From NCBI GenBank assembly GCA_030429495.1, contig JAUIFH010000005.1:186001-250000 (forward strand): a DNA stretch of 64,000 nucleotides. Reading direction: 5' to 3'. Position numbers and translations under genes: made by a program. The DNA is from Alphaproteobacteria bacterium (GTDB lineage Bacteria > Pseudomonadota > Alphaproteobacteria > Rhodobacterales > Rhodobacteraceae). The first letter of the stretch is position 1. Each line of letters opens with the position of its first letter. The notes under the pieces were generated by a model. That model searched no databases and was not told the origin of the DNA. It saw only the letters and a program-made list of their open reading frames with translations. Below are positions 33,832 through 42,087 of this stretch, piece after piece.

Positions 33832-35030
33832 ACTCCTCCGTCAGACCGCGACGGGCCGCAGAGCCGCTCGTGTTCCTGGATCGCGAAACGGTCGGTCATT
33901 CCGGCAACGTAATCGAGCACGACGCGCGCGAGTTCGGCCCGGTTACGCGCCTGCCCAACGTCAGCCTGCCATTCGGACGGCAGCAGCGCCGGATCGTCGA
34001 GGAAAAGCGGAAAGAGATCGTCGATCATCGCCGTGACACGCTTTCGTTCCTTCACCACCGTTGGCGCGCGATACATGCGCGTGAACAGGAACGACTTGAT
34101 CGCCTTGAGGTTCTGGTAGAGCGGTTTCGAGAAGCGGATGATCGGCCCGTCCATCTCGCGGATCGCCTGCGCCGATTGCGGCTGGCTGGATTGCAGGCGG
34201 TTCTGCGCGACGGCAATCACGTCCTCCACCATCACGCCGAAGACGCGGCGCAGCGCCTCGTGCCGCCGGCGCATCGGATCGAGGCCCGGATAGAGGCTGT
34301 CGACCTCGGCGAAGGCCGGGCCGGTCACCGGCAGTTCCATCAGATCGGCCTCGGTGAACAGTCCGGCGCGCAGGCCGTCATGCAGGTCGTGGTGGTTGTA
34401 GGCCACGTCGTCGGCAACGGCGGCCACCTGCGCCTCGGCCGAGGCGTGGGTCTCGAGCTCAAGGTCGTAGTCGGCGTTGAAACCGGCCAGCGCGTAGGGC
34501 ATGTCCTTTGCGTCGGCGACGGAATGCGAGCCGCTTGCATGGGGGCCGATCACCGGGCCGTTGTGCTTGGCGATGCCTTCGAGCGTCTCCCAAGTCAAGT
34601 TCAGCCCGTCGAAATCGGCGTAGTGCCGTTCAAGCCGGGTAACGATGCGGATCGCCTGCGCGTTGTGGTCGAAGCCGCCATATGGCGCCATCAACTCATG
34701 CAGCGCATCCTCTCCGGTATGGCCAAAGGGCGGATGGCCGAGGTCGTGGGCGAGCGCGACGGCTTCCGCCAGGTCGGTATTCAGCCCGAGATGCCCGGCG
34801 ATGGTGCGGGCGACCTGCGCCACCTCGATCGTGTGGGTCAGACGGGTGCGATAATAATCTCCCTCATGCTCGACGAAGACTTGCGTCTTGTGCTTCAGCC
34901 GCCGGAAGGCCGAGGAATGGATGATCCGGTCGCGGTCGCGCTGGAAGGGCGAGCGGAAGGTCGACATGGTCTCGCGGAACTGCCGGCCCCGGCTCTCGTC
35001 GGGCTGGCAGGCGTAAGGAGCAAGGGTCAT
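33828..35030 (-). CDS. dgt: Deoxyguanosinetriphosphate triphosphohydrolase-like protein
   Basis: About 400 residues from the ATG at 35030 (MTLAPYACQPDESRGRQ); the longer frame to 35165 runs into the divergent iron-sulfur gene and is rejected. HD-domain landmarks are RLTHTIEVAQVAR (first His), ALAHDLGHPPFGHTGE (HD pair) and VAYNHHDLHDGLR. It hydrolyses dNTPs to nucleoside and tripolyphosphate; family subtype 2 of about 400 residues is common in alphaproteobacteria. It is divergent from the A-type carrier gene with 73 bp between the two. Confidence 0.92.
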   Translation of the reverse strand: MTLAPYACQPDESRGRQFRETMSTFRSPFQRDRDRIIHSSAFRRLKHKTQVFVEHEGDYYRTRLTHTIEVAQVARTIAGHLGLNTDLAEAVALAHDLGHPPFGHTGEDALHELMAPYGGFDHNAQAIRIVTRLERHYADFDGLNLTWETLEGIAKHNGPVIGPHASGSHSVADAKDMPYALAGFNADYDLELETHASAEAQVAAVADDVAYNHHDLHDGLRAGLFTEADLMELPVTGPAFAEVDSLYPGLDPMRRRHEALRRVFGVMVEDVIAVAQNRLQSSQPQSAQAIREMDGPIIRFSKPLYQNLKAIKSFLFTRMYRAPTVVKERKRVTAMIDDLFPLFLDDPALLPSEWQADVGQARNRAELARVVLDYVAGMTDRFAIQEHERLCGPSRSDGGV

Positions 35031-35103
35031 CGGGGCCGCTTCTTGTCGTGTCTTCGCTTGGTCATATATGATGGTTGGCGAGGAATTGACACAGGCGACC
35101 GCG

Positions 35104-35436
35104 ATGGAACTGACGCTTCCCCCGAAAGTCACGGACCGTGCCTTCGCACGACTGGCCGAGATCAACGCCGCAGCCGGTGAGGCGAAGGCGCTGCGTGTGG
35201 CCGTGGAAGGTGGCGGCTGCTCGGGCTTTCAGTATGACATCAGGCTCGACGATCCGGCACCGGACGACCTGATCCTTGAAGGGGCCGGCCAAAAGGTGCT
35301 GGTCGACAGCGTGTCCCTGCCCTTTCTCGCGAATGCGGTCATCGACTTCTCCGAGGAGCTGATCGGCGCGCGGTTCGTCGTTGAGAACCCGAACGCAACA
35401 TCGTCCTGCGGCTGCGGCACCAGCTTTTCGATCTGA
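35104..35436 (+). CDS. A-type iron-sulfur carrier (IscA/ErpA family)
   Basis: A 110-residue protein from the ATG at 35104. Three conserved cysteines are visible: EGGGCSGFQYDI (here VEGGGCSGFQY) and the C-terminal NATSSCGCGTSF, the arrangement that carries a Fe-S cluster. It delivers clusters to apo-proteins; the ErpA subtype is favoured by its isolated location away from isc/suf genes, but ErpA versus IscA cannot be separated by eye. Confidence 0.9.
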   Translation: MELTLPPKVTDRAFARLAEINAAAGEAKALRVAVEGGGCSGFQYDIRLDDPAPDDLILEGAGQKVLVDSVSLPFLANAVIDFSEELIGARFVVENPNATSSCGCGTSFSI

Positions 35437-35464
35437 CGGCGCTGGCCGGGCGTTCTCCAAAGGA

Positions 35465-35536
35465 CGCGCCTTGCGGCGCGACTTCGCTTGGTGCATCGGC
35501 GCCGGGCGCCGATGCGGGCCTCCGGCGGAGGTATTT
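35465..35536. terminator. Three consecutive hairpins between convergent genes
   Basis: In 35465-35480 CGCGCC-ttgc-GGCGCG; in 35493-35515 a near-perfect palindrome with arms GCATCGGCGCC and GGCGCCGATGC; in 35519-35531 CCTCC-ggc-GGAGG followed by tattttt. The last is a classical intrinsic terminator for the Fe-S carrier gene. The whole 35437-35562 space lies between it and the oppositely oriented tetR gene. Confidence 0.65.
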
Positions 35537-35562
35537 TTGGACAAGATGAAAGGCAGCCGCCG

Positions 35563-36135
35563 TCAGATCGTGGCGAGAAGGTCCCTCGCGGCGGCACGCA
35601 GGACGTCAGGCGGCTGGCCGGCCTTGATCAGGACCCGCAGGCCCAGATAACCGGCGGCGAGATGGGCGGCGCGGGTCCTGCACAGGTCCGGGTCGTCGCG
35701 GTAGAGCGCGTCGGCGCTGAGCCCAGATTCGAGGATCTCCCGCAGGAAGTTCACCATTCCGTCCACCACCTCCGCCGTCCCGGCATCGTGGGGCGCCTGA
35801 TCGACGCTCGCGTTGCAGAGGAAGCAGCCGCGCCGGTCACCGGAAGCGATCGCCTGCTCAACCGTCTCACCGACCAGCCGCCCGATCCGTTCGCGCGCGG
35901 TTCCGGGGCGGGCGATGAGGGCCGCGCCCGCCTCCATCTCGCTCCGCCGGTACTGGTCGAGAGCCGCGAGATACATGTGCCGCTTGTCGCCGAAGAGCCG
36001 GTAGAGGCTTTGCTTTTTTAGCGCCGTCGCCTCCTCCACGTCCTGCATCGACGCGCCGTCGTAGCCCTTTTGCCAGAAGAGGTTCATCAGCGCCTGCCGC
36101 GCCGTGTCGGGTTCGAAGCTCAGGGGCCGCGCCAT
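35563..36135 (-). CDS. TetR family transcriptional regulator
   Basis: A 190-residue regulator from the ATG at 36135 (MARPLSFEPDTARQALMNLF). The N-terminal helix-turn-helix is LFWQKGYDGASMQDVEEATALKKQSLYRLFGDKRHMYLAAL (about residues 18-58). The C-terminal part has the GRRGCFLCNASVD segment (about residue 102), like TetR_C_13 members such as AcuR and LmrA/YxaF-type repressors; the two close cysteines could be redox- or electrophile-sensing. It is divergent from the AhpD-like gene, its likely target. Confidence 0.9.
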   Translation of the reverse strand: MARPLSFEPDTARQALMNLFWQKGYDGASMQDVEEATALKKQSLYRLFGDKRHMYLAALDQYRRSEMEAGAALIARPGTARERIGRLVGETVEQAIASGDRRGCFLCNASVDQAPHDAGTAEVVDGMVNFLREILESGLSADALYRDDPDLCRTRAAHLAAGYLGLRVLIKAGQPPDVLRAAARDLLATI

Positions 36136-36154
36136 TGCCGCTCTCGCATTTGTT

Positions 36155-36194
36155 ACCGTTCGGTCCGAAATTACATATTTAACCGTTCGGTCCG
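36155..36194. promoter_or_regulatory. Tandem operator-like repeats between tetR and the AhpD-like gene
   Basis: ACCGTTCGGTCCG occurs twice (36155-36167 and 36182-36194), 27 bp apart, each containing the inverted pair ACCG-tt-CGGT. They sit in an AT-rich patch 20-60 bp before tetR and 75-115 bp before the divergent gene. A position between divergent genes, plus repetition, strongly suggests the TetR binding sites. Confidence 0.7.
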
Positions 36195-36268
36195 TAACTC
36201 TATGTAATCCGGACCGGGCGATCTGAAAAGCCCGGGTCTGCCCATTCATAGCACAAGGATCACATGAC

Positions 36269-36808
36269 ATGCCCCGCATTCCCGCCCTGACCGACGATGC
36301 CGCCAGCCCCGAAGCGAAGGAAATCTTTACCGCCATCCGCTCGAAGATCGGCATGGTCCCGAACCTCTACCGTACGACCGCGCATCAGCCTGCGGTGCTC
36401 TCCGCCCTTCTCGGCCTCGGCGATGCGCTCGGCAAGGGCAGCTTCGACGCGAAGACGCGCGAGGCGATCGCGCTTGCGGTCGCAGGCATCAATGACTGCG
36501 ACTATTGCGCCTCGGCCCATACGGCGATCGCCGGGGGGATGAAGGTCGACAAGGCCGAGATCGCCCAGCAACTGCGCGGGCACTCCTCCGACCCCAAGAC
36601 TGCCGCTACCCTCGCGCTGGCCGTTGCGATCACCGAAAAGCGCGGGCTCGTCTCCGACACCGACCTGACGCTTGCGCGCTCCGCCGGGCTGAATGACGGC
36701 GAGATCGTGGAGACGGTGGCGGGTGTCGTTGCGAATATCTTCACCAACTACCTCAACCACGTCTTCGGGACGGAGATCGACTTCCCCGCAGTCAAGGCCG
36801 CCGCCTGA
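36269..36808 (+). CDS. AhpD-like / carboxymuconolactone decarboxylase family protein
   Basis: A 179-residue alpha-helical protein. The AhpD-type CxxC redox motif with the following histidine is present: NDCDYCASAHTAIAGG (about residues 72-87). Such proteins reduce peroxides or act as disulfide reductases ('peroxidase-related enzymes'). It is divergently transcribed from the tetR gene and likely repressed by it in response to oxidants or electrophiles. It lies upstream of xthA. Confidence 0.88.
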   Translation: MPRIPALTDDAASPEAKEIFTAIRSKIGMVPNLYRTTAHQPAVLSALLGLGDALGKGSFDAKTREAIALAVAGINDCDYCASAHTAIAGGMKVDKAEIAQQLRGHSSDPKTAATLALAVAITEKRGLVSDTDLTLARSAGLNDGEIVETVAGVVANIFTNYLNHVFGTEIDFPAVKAAA

Positions 36809-36871
36809 GCCCGGTTGCACCCGGGGCCGGTTCCGCCGATGATGGCGCCGACCGGCCCCGGGGAGACCGCC

Positions 36872-37651
36872 ATGAAGATCGCCACCTTCAACATCAACGG
36901 CATCAAGGCCCGTGCCGAGGCGCTGCCGGCCTGGCTGGACGAGGCGGTGCCCGACGTCGTCCTGTTGCAGGAAATCAAGTCGGTGGACGAGGCTTTTCCG
37001 CGCGAGATTTTCGAGGAGCGCGGCTATAACGTCGAAACCCACGGGCAGAAGAGCTTCAACGGCGTCGCGATCCTGTCGAAACTGCCCTTGGAGGACGTGA
37101 CGCGCGGCTTGCCTGGCGACGATGACGACGAACAGGCGCGCTGGATCGAGGCGACCGTGGTGGGCAAGACCGCCGTCCGGCTCTGCGGGCTTTACCTGCC
37201 GAACGGCAACCCCGCGCCGGGGCCGAAATTCGACTACAAGCTTGCCTGGATGGAGCGGATGCGCACCCGCGCGGCGGAGCTCCTGACCGAGGAGATGCCC
37301 GCGGTCATGGCGGGCGACTACAACATCATTCCTCAGGCAGAGGACGCCGCTAGGCCCGAGGTCTGGACCGACGACGCCCTGTTCCGCCCCGAAAGCCGCG
37401 CGGCGTTCCGGCGCATCCTCAATCTCGGCTATACCGAGGCCTACCGCGCCCGCGAACCGCGCCCCGGCCACTACAGCTTCTGGGACTATCAGGCCGGTGC
37501 CTGGCAGAAGAACAACGGCATCCGCATCGACCATCTGCTTCTGAGCCCGCAAGCGGCCGACCTCCTTGTCGGGACCGGAATCGACAAGGAGGTGCGCGGC
37601 CGCGACAAGCCGTCGGACCACGTCCCGGTCTGGATCGAGCTTGACGCCTGA
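36872..37651 (+). CDS. xthA: Exodeoxyribonuclease III
   Basis: A 259-residue AP endonuclease/3'-exonuclease of base-excision repair. MKIATFNINGIKARAEALPAW (N-x-N-G-I), DVVLLQEIKS (catalytic Glu), GLYLPNGNP, MAGDYNIIP (Asp/Asn) and the C-terminal IRIDHLLLS and SDHVPV are all intact. The frame is open to 36815, but the ATG at 36872 gives the canonical N-terminus. Neighbouring genes support oxidative-damage defence. Confidence 0.95.
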   Translation: MKIATFNINGIKARAEALPAWLDEAVPDVVLLQEIKSVDEAFPREIFEERGYNVETHGQKSFNGVAILSKLPLEDVTRGLPGDDDDEQARWIEATVVGKTAVRLCGLYLPNGNPAPGPKFDYKLAWMERMRTRAAELLTEEMPAVMAGDYNIIPQAEDAARPEVWTDDALFRPESRAAFRRILNLGYTEAYRAREPRPGHYSFWDYQAGAWQKNNGIRIDHLLLSPQAADLLVGTGIDKEVRGRDKPSDHVPVWIELDA

Positions 37652-37660
37652 CGGGCCCCA

Positions 37661-38938
37661 ATGACTTACCCCGATACCTGGTACAGCCGCAGCGTCGCGG
37701 ATACGTCCGAACGGCCCGCGCTTTCGGGCAGCGAGGAGTGCGACAGCGTGGTGGTCGGTGGCGGCCTTGCCGGGCTGACGACCGCGCTGGAACTACAGCG
37801 CGGCGGCGAAAGCGTCATCGTTCTGGAGGCCGAGCGCGTCGGCTTCGGCGCCTCGGGCCGCAATGGCGGCATCGTCAGCCCTGCCTTTGCCTGCTCCGAC
37901 GAGCGGATCGAGGCGCGTGTCGGACGTGACCGCGCGCGGGACCTTCACCGCCTGTCGATCGAAGGGGTCGAGCGAGTCAGGGCCAATATCGCGGAATTCG
38001 GCATCACCGCCGCCGGGCCGGTGCCCGGTATCCTCCATCTCCGTCGCTACGACCGGAAGGACGACCTGATCGCCCACGCCGAGACTTTCGCGCGCGACTA
38101 CGGCTATCAACTCGACTATCTCGACCGGGCGGCGATCCGCGAACGGCTTGTCACCGACCGCTATCACCACGGAATCGGCGATCCGAACGCCTTCCACATT
38201 CATCCGTTGAACTACGTCCGCGGGCTGACGGCGGGGCTGGAACGACTTGGCGGCCGGATATTCGAAGCCTCGCCGGCAGTGGGCCATACGCTCGATCCGG
38301 TTCGCAAGACCGTCCGGTCGGCGCAAGGTGCGGTCAGCGCCCGCAACGTGATCTTCGCCACCGGCGGCTATACCGGCGGGCTGATGCCCCGGCTGAAACG
38401 GGCGATCCTGCCGATCGCGACATACATGATGGTGTCGGACGACGCGCCCGACCTGATCGCATCGGCGATCCGCACGCCCGAGGCGGTTTTCGACGACCGG
38501 CGCGCCGCCGACTACTACCGGGTCACGGATGACGGAAGGCGCCTCCTTTGGGGCGGACGGATCACGACGCGGGCGGCCAATCCGGCCGGTGTGGCGCGCG
38601 AGCTGCGGCAGCAGATGGTCGGCGCCTACCCGCAGCTCGCCGGTTTGCGGACCGAGCTCGCCTGGTCCGGGTTGATGGGTTATTCGCGCCATTTCATGCC
38701 GCAGATCGGACAAAGCGCGCCGGGCGTCTGGCACGCGACGGCCTTCGGCGGCCACGGCCTGAACACGACTGCTATCGCCGGCAAGGTGCTGGCCGAGGCG
38801 ATCCTTGGGCAAAGCCGCCGGATCGAAATGTTCGCGCCGTTCGGCCTCGACTGGGCCGGCGGACCGGCGGGACTGGCCGCTGCCCAGATGACCTACTGGG
38901 CGCTTCAGCTTCAGGACTGGTGGCGAGAGCGGCGCTGA
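37661..38938 (+). CDS. FAD-dependent amine/amino acid oxidase-like protein (DAO fold)
   Basis: A 425-residue flavoprotein. The dinucleotide-binding motif VVVGGGLAGLTTALELQRGG lies at about residues 27-46, and FGASGRNGGIVSPAF, NVIFATGGYTGGLMP and the C-terminal FGGHGLNTTAIAGKVLAEAI follow, the DAO (PuuB/OrdL, glycine-oxidase-like) order. It oxidises amines or N-methyl amino acids; gamma-glutamylputrescine oxidase is one possibility. No partner genes for a defined pathway lie next to it, so the substrate is open. Confidence 0.85.
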   Translation: MTYPDTWYSRSVADTSERPALSGSEECDSVVVGGGLAGLTTALELQRGGESVIVLEAERVGFGASGRNGGIVSPAFACSDERIEARVGRDRARDLHRLSIEGVERVRANIAEFGITAAGPVPGILHLRRYDRKDDLIAHAETFARDYGYQLDYLDRAAIRERLVTDRYHHGIGDPNAFHIHPLNYVRGLTAGLERLGGRIFEASPAVGHTLDPVRKTVRSAQGAVSARNVIFATGGYTGGLMPRLKRAILPIATYMMVSDDAPDLIASAIRTPEAVFDDRRAADYYRVTDDGRRLLWGGRITTRAANPAGVARELRQQMVGAYPQLAGLRTELAWSGLMGYSRHFMPQIGQSAPGVWHATAFGGHGLNTTAIAGKVLAEAILGQSRRIEMFAPFGLDWAGGPAGLAAAQMTYWALQLQDWWRERR

Positions 38939-38945
38939 CGCGCGA

Positions 38946-40115
38946 TCAGGCGTCCTTCGTCACGTCGTAGTCGTAGAGCCAGTCGAACCGGCCGATGATC
39001 CGGTCCGGCGCGAACCGGTTCAGCGCCCGCAGCCCGAGATGGGCGACATCACGCTTCAGCCCCGACAGGTGATAGTTCCGCGCATTGGAATTCGCCGCCT
39101 CGACGATGCGGCGCACGCGCGCCTCGCGGGTGGCCTGATAGGCTGCGAAGGCTGCATCGGGTTCGGCACGGGCCAGCGCCACCGCCAGAACCCAGGCATC
39201 CTCAAGCGCCATGTTCGCGCCCTGGGCTAGAAACGGCAGGGTCGGATGAGCGGCATCGCCGAGGATCGCCGCGCCGTGCCCGTGCCAGCGCGCGGCCACC
39301 GGATGACGGAACAGGCCCCAAAGGTTCGGCCGCTCGATCCGATCAAGCCAGCCGCGCACTTCCGGCACGAAGTTCTCGAAGGCTATGCGCAGGGCCAGCG
39401 GGTCGTCGGTCAGCGACCAGCTTTCCTCGGCCCATCGCTGGCGCTCCTCGACCGCCACGATATTCCTGAGGCGTCCGTCGCGCAGCGGATAGGTCACGAG
39501 ATGCCGGCCCGGCCCCATGAAGACCCGCGCCACCGGCGCGATATCCGGTTCGGCCGGAAGCGCCGCGCGCCACGCAACCTGATGGGTGAAGAACGGCGCC
39601 ACCGTTCCGTTCAGCGCCTGGCGCAGCTTCGAGTGAAGCCCGTCGGCACCGATCAGGAGCTCCGCCTCGACCTCGCCGCCATCCGCCATCGTCAGGCGGG
39701 GTGGATGCGCGCCAAGGCGCACCCCCTGCACGCCCTGACCAAGGCGTATCTCGACCCCCTCGGCGCGCGCGCCTGCGGCAAGGACCTGAATCAGGTCGGC
39801 GCGGTGCATGTAGAGGAACGGCGTCTGCGGCCGTCTCGCGGCAAGGTCGAGCCGCAGAACCTGTGCCCCGGTTTCGCCGTCCGCAAGCTCCACCGCCTCG
39901 GCGCGCCGCCCCTCGACCGACGCCGCCGCGCCGAGGCCGAGCGCATCGAGGACGCGCAACCCGTTCGGCGATATCTGAAGCCCTGCGCCGACCTCGCGGA
40001 TTTCCGGCGCCTGTTCGAGAACCGTGACCTGCGCACCGCGCTGCGCGAGTGCACGCGCTACCGCCAGCCCGGCGATCCCTGCCCCGAGAACCGTGACGTT
40101 CCGACCGTTCAGCAT
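38946..40115 (-). CDS. FAD-dependent monooxygenase (salicylate-hydroxylase-like)
   Basis: A 389-residue group A flavin monooxygenase. VTVLGAGIAGLAVARALAQR (GxGxxG, residues about 8-27), LLIGADGLHSKLRQAL (the DG motif) and ILGDAAHPTLPFLAQGANMA (GD motif, about 290-309) are complete. It probably hydroxylates an aromatic compound; UbiH/Coq6-type action is less likely, given no ubi genes around. It is convergent with the DAO-fold gene. Confidence 0.88.
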   Translation of the reverse strand: MLNGRNVTVLGAGIAGLAVARALAQRGAQVTVLEQAPEIREVGAGLQISPNGLRVLDALGLGAAASVEGRRAEAVELADGETGAQVLRLDLAARRPQTPFLYMHRADLIQVLAAGARAEGVEIRLGQGVQGVRLGAHPPRLTMADGGEVEAELLIGADGLHSKLRQALNGTVAPFFTHQVAWRAALPAEPDIAPVARVFMGPGRHLVTYPLRDGRLRNIVAVEERQRWAEESWSLTDDPLALRIAFENFVPEVRGWLDRIERPNLWGLFRHPVAARWHGHGAAILGDAAHPTLPFLAQGANMALEDAWVLAVALARAEPDAAFAAYQATREARVRRIVEAANSNARNYHLSGLKRDVAHLGLRALNRFAPDRIIGRFDWLYDYDVTKDA

Positions 40116-40137
40116 CCGGCCCCACCCCGAAATGAAA

Positions 40138-40163
40138 ACGCCGGGGTCCAGTGCCCCCGGCGT
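40138..40163 (-). terminator. Intrinsic terminator of dksA
   Basis: ACGCCGGGG (40138-40146) and CCCCGGCGT (40155-40163) form a 9-bp stem. On the minus strand it is followed by tttt (aaaa at 40135-40138 on the plus strand), so it ends the dksA transcript ahead of the monooxygenase gene. Confidence 0.8.
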
Positions 40164-40190
40164 CCTATATCACGACCGTCCCGCATGGGC

Positions 40191-40664
40191 TCAGTCGTCG
40201 CGATGCACGCGTTCGCGCCGTTCGTGCTTTTCCTGCGCCTCAAGCGTCATCGTCGCGATCGGACGGGCATCGAGCCGCTTGAGCGAGATCGGTTCGCCGG
40301 TCATCTCGCAATATCCGTATTCGCCGTTGTCGATCCGGCGGATCGCGGAGTCGATCTTGGCGACAAGCTTGCGCTGTCGGTCACGGGTTCTGAGTTCAAG
40401 CGCCCGGTCGGTTTCCTCCGAGGCGCGGTCCGCCAGATCGGGAACGTTGCGTGCGCTGTCCTGCAGACCTTCGAGCGTCTCGGCGGACTGCTCCAGCAGT
40501 TCCTCTTTCCAGGACTGCAACTTGCGGCGGAAATACTCGAGCTGCCGCTCGTTCATGAAGGGTTCGTCCTCGGCGGGACGATAATCCTCGGGAAGAAAGA
40601 CTTCAGGCTTCATCTCTGCTCCGTCTTGCCGTCCGGAATCACTCTTGGGGGTGTTGATGTTCAT
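40191..40664 (-). CDS. dksA: RNA polymerase-binding transcription factor DksA
   Basis: About 157 residues from the ATG at 40664. It has a coiled-coil (NERQLEYFRRKLQSWKEELLEQSAETLEGLQD), the DRASEETDRALELRTRDRQRKL helices and a YGYCEMTGEPISLKRLDARPIA zinc-finger region in which three of the four usual cysteines are replaced (only C in YCEMTGE). It binds the secondary channel of RNA polymerase with ppGpp to reprogramme transcription. The Cys-poor finger is a zinc-independent DksA type. Confidence 0.92.
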   Translation of the reverse strand: MNINTPKSDSGRQDGAEMKPEVFLPEDYRPAEDEPFMNERQLEYFRRKLQSWKEELLEQSAETLEGLQDSARNVPDLADRASEETDRALELRTRDRQRKLVAKIDSAIRRIDNGEYGYCEMTGEPISLKRLDARPIATMTLEAQEKHERRERVHRDD

Positions 40665-40711
40665 CCGGTTCTCCTCGCGCGCTGCAATAACCGAAGCGGC
40701 AGGGGATGTCA

Positions 40712-40721
40712 CTAGGCCTAG
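40712..40721. promoter_or_regulatory. 10-bp palindrome between dksA and moxR-like genes
   Basis: CTAGGCCTAG is a perfect palindrome in the 130-bp divergent promoter region. A short site of this length may occur by chance; kept at low confidence. Confidence 0.25.
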
Positions 40722-40794
40722 GCGCCGCTTGCGGCAATTTGATGGCGCCGGTAATACTCCCGTGAACAGCAACGGCCATGTTGGCAGAAATACT

Positions 40795-41634
40795 ATGAAA
40801 TTCACCGGCACAGATAATTACGTCGCAACTGAGGACCTGACTGTTGCCGTCAACGCATCAGTCACGCTCGAGCGACCGCTACTGGTGAAGGGCGAACCCG
40901 GCACCGGCAAGACCGAACTGGCCCGCCAGGTCGCGGCCTCGCTCGGCCTGCCGATGGTCGAATGGCACGTCAAGTCGACGACAAGGGCCGCGCAGGGCCT
41001 TTATGAATACGACGCCGTCAGCCGCCTGCGCGACAGCCAGCTTGGCGACGAACGCGTTCACGATGTCGCGAACTACATCCGCAAGGGCAAGCTCTGGCAG
41101 GCATTCGAGGCTGATACCAAGGTCGTTCTGCTGATCGACGAGATCGACAAGGCCGATATCGAATTTCCGAACGACTTGCTGCAGGAACTCGACCGGATGG
41201 AATTCCACGTCTACGAGACGGGCGAGACTATCCGCGCGAAGCACCGGCCGGTAATTATCATCACCTCGAACAACGAAAAGGAACTTCCCGACGCGTTCCT
41301 GCGCCGTTGCTTCTTCCACTACATCCGCTTCCCCGAGGCCGAGACCCTGAGACAGATCGTCGATGTTCATTTCCCCGGCATCAAGGAAAACCTCCTCGGC
41401 ACGGCGCTGACGCAGTTCTACGAGATCCGCGAAACGCCCGGGCTGAAGAAGAAGCCGTCCACCTCGGAAGTGCTCGACTGGCTGAAGCTGATCCTTGCGG
41501 AGGACCTCTCGCCCGAGGATCTGCGGCGCGACCCGCACAGTCTTCTGCCGAAACTGCACGGCGCGCTTCTCAAGAACGAACAGGACGTCCAGCTTTTCGA
41601 GCGGCTGGCCTTCATCGCGCGGAGCCGGGGATGA
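40795..41634 (+). CDS. MoxR family AAA+ ATPase
   Basis: A 279-residue AAA+ protein from the ATG at 40795; the frame is open to 40645 but overlaps the dksA region. Walker A is GEPGTGKT (about residues 33-40), Walker B VVLLIDEIDKAD (about 110-121), sensor 1 IIITSNNEKELPDAFLRR. MoxR ATPases act as chaperones for maturation of protein complexes together with von Willebrand A proteins; such a VWA protein is encoded four genes later (43625). The stop overlaps the next start (ATGA). Confidence 0.9.
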   Translation: MKFTGTDNYVATEDLTVAVNASVTLERPLLVKGEPGTGKTELARQVAASLGLPMVEWHVKSTTRAAQGLYEYDAVSRLRDSQLGDERVHDVANYIRKGKLWQAFEADTKVVLLIDEIDKADIEFPNDLLQELDRMEFHVYETGETIRAKHRPVIIITSNNEKELPDAFLRRCFFHYIRFPEAETLRQIVDVHFPGIKENLLGTALTQFYEIRETPGLKKKPSTSEVLDWLKLILAEDLSPEDLRRDPHSLLPKLHGALLKNEQDVQLFERLAFIARSRG

Positions 41635-42083
41635 ACGCGCTATCCTGCGACATCCGGCCGATCGAGGCCGGTGACGAGGCCGAGTGGCGACGTCTCTGGC
41701 GCGCCTATCTCGACTTTTACGAGACGGAACTGCCCGAAGAAGTCTATGCAACGACCTTCGCGCGGCTCCTCTCCGGCGCGCCGGGGGAGTTTCGCGGTTT
41801 TCTCGCGCTCAAGGACGGCCGGCCGGTAGGGCTGACGCATTACCTCTTTCATCGCACCGGCTGGGCCATCGCGGATACCTGCTACCTGCAAGACCTTTAC
41901 GCCGCGCCCGAGGCGCGCGGCGGCGGCGTCGGACGTGCCCTCATCGAAGCCGTTTACGCCGCCGCCGACGCACATGGCGCGGCGTCGGTCTACTGGCTGA
42001 CGCAGGATTTCAACGCCACGGCTCGCCAGCTTTACGACCGGATTGGCGTGCAGACACCCTTCATCAAGTATCGCAGGACCTGA
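41631..42083 (+). CDS. GNAT family N-acetyltransferase
   Basis: A 150-residue acetyltransferase whose ATG overlaps the moxR stop. The acetyl-CoA motif LYAAPEARGGGVGRALIEAV (about residues 90-109) and the C-terminal ATARQLYDRIGVQ are typical. Substrate unknown (a small molecule or an N-terminus). Being wedged in the MoxR/VWA cluster suggests a linked role. Confidence 0.85.
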   Translation: MNALSCDIRPIEAGDEAEWRRLWRAYLDFYETELPEEVYATTFARLLSGAPGEFRGFLALKDGRPVGLTHYLFHRTGWAIADTCYLQDLYAAPEARGGGVGRALIEAVYAAADAHGAASVYWLTQDFNATARQLYDRIGVQTPFIKYRRT

Positions 42084-42087
42084 GCGG

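Noticed and set aside
31939-33912. 657-residue open frame antisense to the antiporter
   Set aside because: Low-complexity charged sequence mirroring a hydrophobic gene; typical shadow.
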